Shown: positions 23,801 through 29,635, counted from the stretch's first letter. The stretch: 32,500 bases of DNA from Prorocentrum cordatum (GCA_963575745.1 CAUYUJ010019288.1:12501-45000), one strand, 5' to 3'. The notes: generated from the letters alone by a model not told the origin. Numbers and translations are program-made.

Positions 23801-24572
23801 TCCGACAGCTGACGGTCGGGCAGCTGCTGCCCCCAGCGAGGCGGTCGGGGCCGCTGAGCCACTGGTCGATCATCCTGGCACCGACCGAGACGGTGGGCGC
23901 GCCCCGGGTCCTGACCAAGACCGGCACCTCGGACGAGACGGTGCTGCTGGACGAGCCCGCTTGGCTGGGGCCTGTGCTGCAGGCGCATGCGCGGGGCAAG
24001 CCTCCGACCGCCCCCCTCTTCACGACGGGCGGCCCAGGCATGGCAGCGGCCTTCGGCCGTGCTGTGGCCGCCCTGGGCGTCCCGGGCGCATGCCTGTACC
24101 AGCTCCGGCACGGCGGGGCCAGCGACGACCTGCTCGCCCAGAGGCGGCCGGCGGACGCCGTGAAGGCGCGCGGCCATTGGAAATCCGAGAGCAGCTTGCG
24201 CAGGCACGCGAAGCCCGGGGCCATTCACCAGCTGCTCAACGCGATGCCAGCGGAGAACAGGGCGTTCGGCGTCCAGCAGATGAACTTGCTCGAGCGCCTG
24301 CTGAAGCGCGAGGCGCCCAGATCGTGGGCGCCCCGCAGCGGCGTCGCTGCGGCGGCGTGAACTGGAAGGGCCGCGGCGGCCGGCTACACCGACCCCGCCG
24401 CTTTCGGAGGCCTGGGGAGGTGTTCGAGCTGATGGCGGGCTCAGCGCGCATTGCCGCTGCCGCCGCCGCTGCCGGTTTCCAGGCCCGGTCTTGGGAGCTG
24501 TCCGAGTCGGAGATGCAGGACTGCATGCGCCTCTCTCAGTCAGAAAATGCATTTACGAGAGCCTCCGTTTGA
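20820..24572 (+). CDS. pol: Reverse transcriptase-RNase H of the retroelement (long open frame)
   Basis: The protein starts at the ATG overlapping the gag stop. RT motifs are FFVSKKNGKQRLVLDCRLIN (from residue 263), motif A with SADIEACFYQ (Asp 316), motif B LPMGWSWAFW (369-378) and motif C YSDN (417-420), where the usual second Asp is Asn. RNase H follows: SDAANRG with Asp 573, Glu 679 in VKEGRAF, Asp 706 in LIDNFG, and Asp 755 in FNPADAGSR after RWIPSE. The RNase H catalytic set is complete. Functional coding probably ends near 23190 (residue 790). Beyond that the frame stays open but runs in a different frame from the recombinase gene, and it re-enters meaningful sequence only at the methyltransferase start (24414). 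The long C-terminal Ala/Arg/Gly stretch is therefore probably not a domain. Confidence 0.9.
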   Translation: MTSGEIGGGPSPAGAHPGAPASIDPLSQDDGVANVGWAWPDRRRDVAQFEPTVKSAGVERDLFPLPLLGPEWPCKTGGGSSRTARRHSSFRRHAWEDANGMVRALNSLHGCVRPPGGAPTPAQHQVHRDLLSTARAARQDFEHVVPREAARRLLGPKMEYGGDGTTVEPFDGDRVSLPPLGKGAACLSGALDPEAAAVLQNFETDLLASPDVVEQRRMSAPAQPYLDLEFRASRPKYIQFLSMLKSRGIISLVGRRRGSVTPFFVSKKNGKQRLVLDCRLINILFHHAPVMEIGALDCLSGLEVPRGRQVFTASADIEACFYQCGGLGSLIEFFCLPGISAAEATHLGFDVTGLFHDAKMKLHVALNVLPMGWSWAFWFVQRVHLEMLRRAGIDSSRLALGGWPLPLLEGGPVELPYSDNVNVIGLDPVAVGELRDKIVSTFERHGFAMHEISPVSDAAVILGASVGGSPPSTRRVLNKLLLVRGALQWLASGPTVTGRQVEVIVGHYVALTSFNRLGLSVMRSLYDFIRDKYVMPTRLWASCRYEAWVMADVSLLLSARLDRPWSPVVTASDAANRGMAVCEAIFPVSAVASVGRWRERWRYRRLNPDEWAPRRRALAQEFAEIEDPLTVTACSPSPSGPGWALHQGFPEVPRELATTGYRTIYAGPLRYQEHIGVKEGRAFLWGLRRAARDVRNFGTIRLFLIDNFGVCCGLDRGRSSSHAILQLCRRTAAICLASGISPRFRWIPSEFNPADAGSRLFEHQGPLGHAWSAESSWRRALAELRGEADSRGRGCADSGPHACCGTAEAAASRQAAACGGRPPRPAAAGRCPPAEAGRGGAEPGIQVAGLGRGPLALRGGRSRRCHARQLQAALRRLPRLLPDEGPRPSRRQRAADQAARGARPPAGGRWYQGRCGHARGGGQGSLPLRGRLGDSASGDPRPTGVREKAAASVPGTGTKGAHGGSGVDAAGPGAVRPGAASRGSVLHLHSPWGSPTADGRAAAAPSEAVGAAEPLVDHPGTDRDGGRAPGPDQDRHLGRDGAAGRARLAGACAAGACAGQASDRPPLHDGRPRHGSGLRPCCGRPGRPGRMPVPAPARRGQRRPARPEAAGGRREGARPLEIREQLAQAREARGHSPAAQRDASGEQGVRRPADELARAPAEARGAQIVGAPQRRRCGGVNWKGRGGRLHRPRRFRRPGEVFELMAGSARIAAAAAAAGFQARSWELSESEMQDCMRLSQSENAFTRASV
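23125..24360 (+). CDS. Tyrosine recombinase of the retroelement (nucleophile Tyr missing)
   Basis: The gene starts at ATG 23125, overlapping the RT-RNase H frame in another frame, and encodes 411 residues. A Pro/Ala/Arg-rich N-terminus leads into an SAM-like core-binding part (ANYRPLCDAFLDFCQTKGRV) and the catalytic domain. Box I Arg 222 is in FYTYIRPGALRQL; box II reads LYQLRHGGASDDL (Arg 328, with Tyr in place of the usual His); box III is ARGHWKSESSLRR (His 351, Trp 352). At the position where the nucleophilic Tyr is expected (SSLRRxAKPG) there is His 361, encoded CAC, one transition from TAC. No other Tyr follows. The enzyme would integrate circular element DNA; this copy is predicted inactive unless it uses another residue. 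Confidence 0.85.
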   Translation: MLGPLSRAGAGPSQSCEERPTAEAEAAPIPAPTPAAGPPKRRPAARRRPAAAGPRARQQPAAVPRPRRVAAALSQASKSPASAAARSHCEEAAAGAATRANYRPLCDAFLDFCQTKGRVPADVNELQIRLLEALDHLLGADGTKGDADTLVAAVKDHFPFAVGSGTLPRVTRALRGFGKKRPPRSRAPAPKELMAAAVSMLLALGLYDQALQVAVLFYTYIRPGALRQLTVGQLLPPARRSGPLSHWSIILAPTETVGAPRVLTKTGTSDETVLLDEPAWLGPVLQAHARGKPPTAPLFTTGGPGMAAAFGRAVAALGVPGACLYQLRHGGASDDLLAQRRPADAVKARGHWKSESSLRRHAKPGAIHQLLNAMPAENRAFGVQQMNLLERLLKREAPRSWAPRSGVAAAA

Positions 24573-25141
24573 GGCTAGTTGCCCTGCTGTGGATTGGCTC
24601 CATAAGCGCCACTTGGTCGCGTGCCAGACGCAACGTCTCTGGGCAGCCCGGGTGGCCAGCGCCGCTGCGGTCGCGAAAGTGCATCTTCGGTTTACCCCAC
24701 CTCGCTGGGAAGGATCTGGCAGCTGTTCACGGAGGCAACGCTCGTGCGACCTGGGCCGCTCGCCTCTTCCAGTTCGCAGCGCTTCGAGGCTGCCCCGTGG
24801 TGATTGAGAACCCGCAGAGCAGTTTCATCTGGTGTCATCCAGAGTTCCAGCGCTTGTGCGAGAAGTGGCGGTATATCGACATTGACTATTGCGCCTTCGG
24901 TTGCCCATATCGTAAACGCACGAGACTCTTGTATGCTAACCTTGATATTTCTCGACTGAGTTGGGCGCACTGTTCTGGCAGGCACGTCTGCAGTTTCTCT
25001 CATCAACCGCACGTAGAGCTTGCTGGCAGGGCAGGCAAGACGTTTCATACCGCCAACGCCGTTGCATATCCACATGAATTGGCAGCGGCCGTTGCTCGCT
25101 GCCTGTGGGCCCGCCCACCCTCCCGAGTACAGATACTCTGA
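24411..25141 (+). pseudogene. Methyltransferase-like domain, frameshifted
   Basis: In the RT frame, after the recombinase stop, GEVFELMAGSARIAAAAAAA then GFQARSWEL resembles an S-adenosylmethionine-binding motif I. The frame then stops at 24570. The continuation is found in the minus-one frame from about 24505 onward: LRLRLVALLWIGSISATWSR then ARR, CPVVIENPQSSFIW, IDYCAFGCPYRKRTRLLYAN and AYPHELAAAVARCL, ending at a TGA at 25139. The shift fits a one-base deletion near 24505. Where related methyltransferases usually have a Pro-Cys pair after the GT/GS, this copy reads GSISAT. DIRS/PAT-type elements are known to carry a methyltransferase; its role is unclear. Either a decayed gene or a frameshift-translated one; decay is favoured. 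Confidence 0.65.
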
Positions 25142-25152
25142 TCTGGGGATTG

Positions 25153-25256
25153 GCCAGAGAGTGATTGCCAGCTGGCGCGCGAGGCTCACAACTGCTCGCC
25201 CCGCGCTCGATCGAGTAGTCTGCGTGAAAACAGATCGAGGGGGGTGTTAGCATGTG
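25153..25256 (+). repeat. Terminal repeat B1 of the retrotransposon
   Basis: A 104-bp sequence starting GCCAGAGAGTGATTGCCAGC and ending TTAGCATGTG, identical to B2 at 25620-25723. It starts 12 bases after the last stop codon of the methyltransferase frame and joins A2 directly, sharing its last G with it. Confidence 0.95.
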
Positions 25257-25572
25257 CCATCTGTTTACAGAATAGCATGTGTAGCTCCCCTCGTGTAGTT
25301 TGTTCAGAAGATGCCAGTGATGCTCGGTTTATAAACGTGGACGCCCGGGAGGGGGCGGGGGAAATTCTGTACAAAACGACCGTTTTGTATAGAATTTCCC
25401 CCCTGGCGTTTTGAACGTGTCTGTTGCACTACGGTGAACTCCGCCGGTCGCAGCTCATGGAACGCATTGGCATCGCAGCGGGTCAGAATGATCAGGATTC
25501 GCCGGCAGAGTCTCTCAGCACATGTCTGTATTGCTCTGTCCGTGGCTATCCTGGCTCAAGTTTTTGAGGGCC
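25256..25572 (+). repeat. Internal repeat A2 of the retrotransposon
   Basis: The second copy of repeat A, one substitution from A1. It repeats the hairpin (25357-25402) and the spliced-leader-like sequence (25540-25560). The B1-A2 junction (GCATGTG-CCATCTG) is what a recombined circle junction of B2 to A1 would also look like, as expected for split direct repeats. Confidence 0.95.
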
Positions 25573-25619
25573 CCCCCCTTGCCCTCCCTCTTCTTTTCCT
25601 CTTCTTCCTGCCGTTGGCA
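25573..25619. other. 47-bp pyrimidine-rich insert between A2 and B2
   Basis: A C-run followed by CTTCTTTTCCTCTTCTTCCT separates A2 from B2. In the usual arrangement these repeats are adjacent, so this segment is extra. It resembles the pyrimidine arrays elsewhere in the window and also a splice-acceptor polypyrimidine tract ending in GGCAG. Confidence 0.7.
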
Positions 25620-25723
25620 GCCAGAGAGTGATTGCCAGCTGGCGCGCGAGGCTCACAACTGCTCGCCCCGCGCTCGATCGAGTAGTCTGCGTGAAAACAG
25701 ATCGAGGGGGGTGTTAGCATGTG
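25620..25723 (+). repeat. Terminal repeat B2 of the retrotransposon (right end)
   Basis: Identical to B1. It ends in GTG and is followed immediately by the TA microsatellite, marking the right border of the element. Confidence 0.95.
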
Positions 25724-25801
25724 TATATATATATATATACATACATACATACATACATGCATGCATGCATGCATACATACATACATACATACATACATGC
25801 G
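25724..25801. repeat. TA / CATA / CATG microsatellite right of the retroelement
   Basis: Eight TA units, then CATA, CATG and again CATA tetranucleotides. It is the right half of the microsatellite split by the insertion. Open frames with Tyr, Ile, His and Thr repeats here are artefacts. Confidence 0.95.
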
Positions 25802-25885
25802 TATATCTCAAGTGGCACGTGCGTGCCCAGGCTCACACAAGCACATGTGCAGGATGTGTGTGTGTGTGTCGCGTGTAAGGTGCAG

Positions 25886-26068
25886 GATTTGCGGAGCACT
25901 GTTCGCCACGAGTGGTTCCTGGCCCGAGGGGGTCTGGGCCTGCCGGGCCGGGCCCGGAGAGCAGCGCCGCGCGCACCCCGCAAAGAGACGGCCCCGAGCA
26001 CGTTCCTGTTCGCCCTGGTGCCCGTGCTGGTCGTGCTGCTGGCCGTGCTGGTGATGCTCCTGAAGTGA
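25886..26068 (+). CDS. Probable last exon encoding a C-terminal membrane anchor
   Basis: After GTGTAAGGTGCAG, an acceptor followed by G, a phase-0 frame runs 60 codons: DLRSTVRHEWFLARGGLG, a basic Arg/Pro/Ala stretch, then APSTFLFALVPVLVVLLAVL and VMLLK before the TGA at 26066. The C-terminal hydrophobic helix of about 20 residues ending one residue before the stop is the layout of a tail-anchored membrane protein, as in SNAREs and some golgins. Codons in the anchor end almost entirely in G or C. The protein family is not recognised. It is compatible in phase and strand with the coiled-coil exons at 3133-3858, but the 22-kb distance and the missing middle exons make the link speculative. Confidence 0.5.
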   Translation, partial: DLRSTVRHEWFLARGGLGLPGRARRAAPRAPRKETAPSTFLFALVPVLVVLLAVLVMLLK

Positions 26069-26324
26069 GCCCTCTCAGTTACTCGCGAAGCCACCCCCAC
26101 CCAACCCGAAGGCCCTGGACCACCCCGAGATTCGGGTTGGGGGGTGTACGAGTTCCACCCTGTGTTTCCTCGATGCTCTGGAGAGTTCCCTCACCAGAAA
26201 TCGACGAGCCCAAGGGTGATTTCGGGTTGGGTTGGGGTGGCTTGGTAGGTGCGGTCGGACCGAGGCATAAGATCGAGGTCGGTTCGGGGAGGGTACCCTC
26301 ATGTTCTTCGTGCCCGTTGGATGT

Positions 26325-26732
26325 TCTCGTGCATCCTGGGGAGGGTACCCCTGGATGTTCTGTGTGTATTGGCAGGCGGAGGGTATCACGTTCTTGAAGG
26401 ATTAGGGGAACGAAGAGTGACATAAAAATAAAAACTCTGAGGTCCGCGCGGATTTCTCGCATCGGCGCTGGACCCCCCTCCCTGGCGCGCGGAGCGCGCC
26501 AGGGGCGGCGCCGAAAGCGCCGCCAGGGGGGTCCAGCGCGGACCCGCGAGATCCGCGCGGACCTCCGAGTTGTCATGTTTGTGTCATTCTCCGTTCCCCC
26601 AAGGATGTTCGCTCTCGTGCATCTTACGTCATTCTTCGTTCCCCCGAGGACGTCCGCTCTCGTGCATCCCGGGGAGGGTGCCCCTGGATGTTCTCTCTGT
26701 GTGTGTGTTGGCAGGCGGAGGGCCTCACGTTC
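26325..26732. repeat. Direct repeat pair flanking a foldback
   Basis: TTCTCGTGCATCCTGGGGAG, then GGTACCCCTGGATGTTCT and GGCAGGCGGAGGG, ending CACGTTCT (26325-26394), recurs at 26658-26732 with few changes and an expanded GT run. The pair brackets the foldback at 26405-26605. The arrangement might reflect duplication by element insertion or a composite unit. Confidence 0.7.
26405..26605. mobile_element. Long foldback element, copy 1
   Basis: AACTCTGAGGTCCGCGCGGA, then TTTCTCGC and CGGCGCTGGACCCCCCT (26433-26484), is inverted on the right (AGGGGGGTCCAGCGCGG to CCGAGTT, 26524-26571). Weaker pairing continues outward through TGACA and GGGGAACG on both sides. The centre contains a further GC-rich palindrome (GGCGCGCGGAGCGCGCC). 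Homologous foldbacks lie at 27106-27256 and, cut by the window end, at about 32375. No coding frame; it would extrude a very stable hairpin. Confidence 0.8.
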
Positions 26733-26940
26733 TCGCAGCAGGCTCCTCTGCCCCGGGTCCGACTGCAGCCCGCCCTCCTCCCCGTGCCCGATGCCGCCCC
26801 TCCGGGCGCCGCGATCCTGCTCCTGGCCCCGGGCCCCCCCCCCGCGGGGGGACCTCGGCGCCGCGGCCCCCCGGGGGCCGCGGGTGGACAGCCCCGGCGC
26901 CCAGGGCGGGCCTTCGGAGGGCCACCTCGGGAGCGAGAAG
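26606..26940. other. Unassigned GC-rich sequence
   Basis: The second direct-repeat copy lies at 26658-26732. The rest is GC-rich, with one frame resembling VRLQPALLPVPDAAPPGAAI. A GGCAG-GCGGAGGG acceptor-like border occurs at 26711, but no frame shows a domain. Confidence 0.3.
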
Positions 26941-27060
26941 AGGAACGGAGGGAAGGGAAAAAAAAGGGAGGAGAGGGGAGAGAGAGAGAGAGAGAAGAAG
27001 AGAGAGAGAGGGGGCACCTCTTTGGAGAAAGAGAGAGAGAAGAGGAGAGAAAAGAGAGGG
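26941..27060. repeat. GA-rich tract
   Basis: GAGAGAGAGAGAGAAG-type purine tract with GGGGAGAG units. Arg/Glu frames on plus and Ser/Leu frames on minus are artefacts. Confidence 0.85.
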
Positions 27061-27105
27061 CCAGCTTTGGGCCACCTCCAGTCGAAGGAGAGAAAAACAA
27101 CGCCA

Positions 27106-27256
27106 CAAGCAGAAACTTTTGGCGCTCCTCGCGGATTTCTTGAATCCGCGCTGGGGCCCCCCGGCGGCGCCTCCGGCGCCGCCCCTGGCGCGCTGCGGAG
27201 GGGGGCCCAGCGCGGATCCAAGAAATCCGCGCGGAGTGCCAAAAGTTTCTGTTCAT
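27106..27256. mobile_element. Long foldback element, copy 2
   Basis: CAGAAACTTTTGGCGCTCCT, then CGCGGATTTCTTG and ATCCGCGCTGGG (27110-27153), is inverted at 27206-27251 (CCCAGCGCGGAT, then CCAAGAAATCCGCGCGGAGT and GCCAAAAGTTTCTG). The centre is GGCGGCGCCTCCGGCGCCGCC. It is the same family as 26405-26605 (shared GCGGATTTCT and CGCTGG segments). Confidence 0.85.
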
Positions 27257-27365
27257 GGCGCGTTTTCTCTTCCTCTAAGACAGAGAGACGGAGAGGAAGA
27301 AAGGTGAAATCAACACCCACACACACACACACACAGAAAAAAACACAGCGGCCCACGAGAGGTAA

Positions 27366-27516
27366 GTCGGGCCTGTCCCTCTACAGTAGGAATCTTCAAA
27401 ATAGTCAAAAAATAGTCTGGGGACGATCTTTAATTATTTTTCTACTATTTCTAAATATTTTTAGAGTATTTTTTTATGTTGCGTCCAAAATCCGCCTGTA
27501 GAGGGACATGCCCGAC
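27366..27516. mobile_element. MITE family A, copy 3
   Basis: The element is 151 bp. Its ends are GTCGGGCCTGTCCCTCTACAG and the complement of GTCGGGCATGTCCCTCTACAG. The core is the most AT-rich of the three copies. The left flank reads GAGGTAA and the right CTAAC. The left border AG-GTAAGT is a consensus splice donor. Confidence 0.88.
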
Positions 27517-27679
27517 CTAACACGAGAGAGAGCACGTCACGGATTGTCGCGACGCCGGAGCCGCGGCATCGCACCAGCTTGCGACCCCCTCGCCCTACAG
27601 CATTGGGCAGCCAGTCGGCGAGCGGCTCGGGCGGTTTTTGTCACCGTCGCACGGTGGTGCAGGCCGGTCGTCTGCCTGC

Positions 27680-27800
27680 CCTCATCCTCCTCTTCCTCCT
27701 CCTCCTCCTCCTCCTCCTCCTCCTCGTTCTGCGTCTTCCTCCTCTTCCTCTCCTTTCCTCACTCCTCCGCCCTCATCCCTCCACACACACATCCTCCCTC
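27680..27800. repeat. TCC microsatellite and pyrimidine-rich tract
   Basis: About twelve TCC units (27687-27726), then CTTCCTCCTCTTCCTCTCCT and a CACACACA segment. Together with TTCCCTTAAACTTGCAG at 27845-27861 it forms a long polypyrimidine stretch that could precede an exon. Confidence 0.85.
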
Positions 27801-27861
27801 TTCCCTCCAGTCCGCTCCCTTCTAACCCCTCTCGTCGTTTCTCTTCCCTTAAACTTGCAGC

Positions 27862-28070
27862 GGCAGATCCGCCAACATGCGCAAGCCATATCATCGTATG
27901 GTATTGTTCCGAAAAAGATCAGAAACGCACGCGTCATACATCTCAACAGCTCAGAACATATTGTTGATACAAATGTGGCAGCGCTGACATCTTCCAGATA
28001 TCTTCGGCTTTTCCCATCGGCCTCGCACCAGCGCGCACGGCGTCCTCTCAAGAACGCTCGCAGATGTTCC
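27862..28070 (+). CDS. Possible exon, unknown product, unusually low GC
   Basis: After TTAAACTTGCAG a frame reads RQIRQHAQAISSYGIVPKKI, then RNARVIHLNSSEHIVDTNVA and ALTSSRYLRLFP, open to 28190. Unlike the other exon candidates, codons are not biased toward G or C at the third position, and the stretch is visibly less GC-rich than its surroundings. I recognise no family. It could be a real exon, a foreign insert, or a chance open frame. Confidence 0.25.
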
Positions 28071-28111
28071 TCACGCACCCAACGTCGGCTGCATCAATAC
28101 GGTGGGGAACT

Positions 28112-28322
28112 TTTGCTCAGCGTGTCCGTCCGCCGGGGTCAGCCAGAGCGCCCAGTCTTGCAGGATTCTGCAGGGCCAGGGTCGCATTGACCTGGGCTTT
28201 GGCGCAGGGTCCTGCAGGATCTTGCAGGATCCTTCGCATTGACCCGGGCTTGGGTACATGGTCTTGCAGGATTCTGCAAGGCCTGACTGGCCCGGATCTG
28301 GATTGACCCGGGTCAGATGATC
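28112..28322. repeat. GGATCCTGCA / GACCCGGG repeat, copy 2
   Basis: Homologous to 2690-2868: GGGGTCAGCCAGAGCGCCCA, then GTCTTGCAGGATTCTGCAGG, TTGACCCGGGCTTG and TTGACCCGGGTCAG in the same order. This copy is slightly longer, with extra CAGGATCTTGCAGG units. Confidence 0.75.
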
Positions 28323-28334
28323 CCCGAGCAGAGG

Positions 28335-28480
28335 GGGGATTAGGGGGGGGGGCAGGGGGAGCGGGGAAGGCTTCTCAGAAGCACCCCCAGATTCCCAGAA
28401 GGCGCGGGCCCCCTCTGCAGATGTGGGGCCAGCGCCTTCCAAAAAGCAGCATCCTTCTGAAAAGCCTTCCCCCCGATCGG
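28335..28480. repeat. G-run / hairpin / C-run foldback element, copy 2
   Basis: A run of G (28338-28349) is followed by GGGGAAGGCTTCTCAGAAGC (28362 onward) and CCAGAAGGCGC. After a centre GGGCCCCCTCTGCAGATGTG then GGGCC come the inverted arms GCGCCTTCCAAAAAGCAGC and CCTTCTGAAAAGCCTTCCCC, then C. It has the same design and arm sequences as 5560-5900. Confidence 0.75.
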
Positions 28481-28700
28481 CGCGATGCGCGAAACACGTC
28501 CCAGCAGACCCCGAGCCTCAGCGTCCCAGCGCGTCCCCCAGCCGCCCACTCCGAAGGCAGCGGAGCGACGCGCTTTTTCTCCGCCTGCGGGGCATGGGGC
28601 GTCTCGCCTGGACCGGGGCCGCCGCGGCACGCTGAGCGAGAGTTCCCCGCCGTCGGTGGGCGCGCGGCGCTTCGTGCCGCTCCAGGGCTAGGGCTAAGTC
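28481..28700. other. Unassigned GC-rich sequence
   Basis: Several frames are open (for example ASQRVPQPPTPKAAERRAFS on plus) but none is favoured. The stretch ends in a short AGGGCTAGGGCTAAG. No gene is called. Confidence 0.3.
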
Positions 28701-28739
28701 GGTCGGGCACGTCACACTCCCCTCGTGCGACCCGAGGGG

Positions 28740-28932
28740 CATCAAAAGCGTACGGAGAGGATACGGTGGTGGCGCTGGTTCAGGAATGTGCCCAGGAAGG
28801 AGTAAGACCCTGGAGGATGCCGTATCTGATGAGGGCGGCGGCGACATCCATGGCCACCCCACGACTTGTGTGCCACCGACTTTCAGCCCCTGGAATCCTC
28901 ATCCAACGGCTCCTTCGTCAAAATTCTCACCG
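28740..28932. repeat. Dispersed repeat, partner of 5006-5176
   Basis: ATACGGTGGTGGCGCTGGTT, then CAGGAATGTGCCCAGGA and TCTGATGAGGGCGGCGGCGA, is collinear with the 5-kb copy. The plus frame EDTVVALVQECAQEGVRPWR, then MPYLMRAAATSM, is open here to 28954 and could be a coding remnant. A short duplication of CGGCAAGCACTGAAGAAGGA, then GG, follows at 28942 and 28982. Confidence 0.55.
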
Positions 28933-29127
28933 TGGACACGGCGGCAAGCACTGAAGAAGGAGGCAAGCAGAAGAAGCAGAAGCGGCAAGCACTGAAGAAG
29001 GAGGACGGGCGCCCTCTGCCTGCAGGGCCGTGAGCGCCCCAGCGGACACGGCGGAGAGGGGGGGGGGCGGCCGCGGCGGCAGGGTACGAGGGCCGACCGG
29101 GCGCAGCAGCCTGAGCCAGGCCCGAGG

Positions 29128-29163
29128 AGAGGAGGAGGAGGAGGAGGAGGAGGAGGAGGAGGA

Positions 29164-29212
<49 letters not shown>

Positions 29213-29235
29213 GGCGGAGGAGAAGGAGGAGGAGC
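29128..29235. repeat. GGA and AGC (CAG) microsatellites
   Basis: About eleven GGA units followed by about fifteen AGC units (29166-29211). The poly-Glu and poly-Gln frames are not supported as protein by neighbouring sequence. Confidence 0.95.
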
Positions 29236-29444
29236 ACACCTTTTGACCCCGCGGACATGCCGCCGAGGCCGCCGGCACAACCTGCGTTGCTTCGGGGCTG
29301 CCAAGAGGTGTCCCTGGCCCACGGTGCCCTTGCCTTTTCACTTCATGTTGGCACGCGGGTCTTCGCAAGGGGCTGCTCTGATGTCCGCGGGGGGGCCTCC
29401 CTGGCAATCCTGGGGGCACCTTGGACCAGGGACACCTCTGGCAA

Positions 29445-29635
29445 CACCTCCTCCTCGTCCTCCCTGTCCTCCGCCTCCTCCTCCTCCTCCTCTCCTCCTC
29501 CTCCTCCGCCCGCCCCTCCTCCTCCTCCTCCGCCTCCTCCTCCTCCTCCGCCTCCTCCTCCTCCTCCTCCTCCTCCTCCTCCTCCTCCTCCTCCTCCTCC
29601 TCCTCCTCCTCCCCCTCCCCCTCCTCCATCTCTGG
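29445..29635. repeat. TCC microsatellite
   Basis: TCC/CGCC/CTCC units, the last 100 bp almost pure. Frames across it are repeat artefacts. The preceding stretch 29236-29444 shows no recognised gene. Confidence 0.95.

Larger units (their letters stand above)
18824..25723 (+). mobile_element. DIRS-order (PAT-like) tyrosine-recombinase retrotransposon
   Basis: A complete element of about 6.9 kb. Its termini are split direct repeats in the order A1 (18825-19141), coding region, B1 (25153-25256), A2 (25256-25572), B2 (25620-25723). This is the arrangement known for PAT- and Ngaro-type YR retrotransposons, distinct from LTRs. All genes are on the plus strand: Cys-rich membrane protein, gag-like protein, RT-RNase H, tyrosine recombinase and methyltransferase-like domain. 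A methyltransferase is a feature of the DIRS/PAT groups rather than Ngaro. The A copies differ at one base in 317 and the B copies at none in 104, indicating a young insertion. No target-site duplication is seen, as expected of recombinase-mediated integration. Confidence 0.92.

Noticed and set aside
23190-24360. C-terminal part of the RT frame as an Ala/Arg/Gly-rich domain
   Set aside because: Conserved recombinase boxes are in another frame over the same bases; the RT-frame reading is low-complexity and best seen as a shadow.
25741-25801. CRISPR-like or protein-coding short repeats (CATA, CATG)
   Set aside because: A simple tetranucleotide microsatellite without spacers; the Tyr/Ile/His frames are repeat products. 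No CRISPR array exists in the window.
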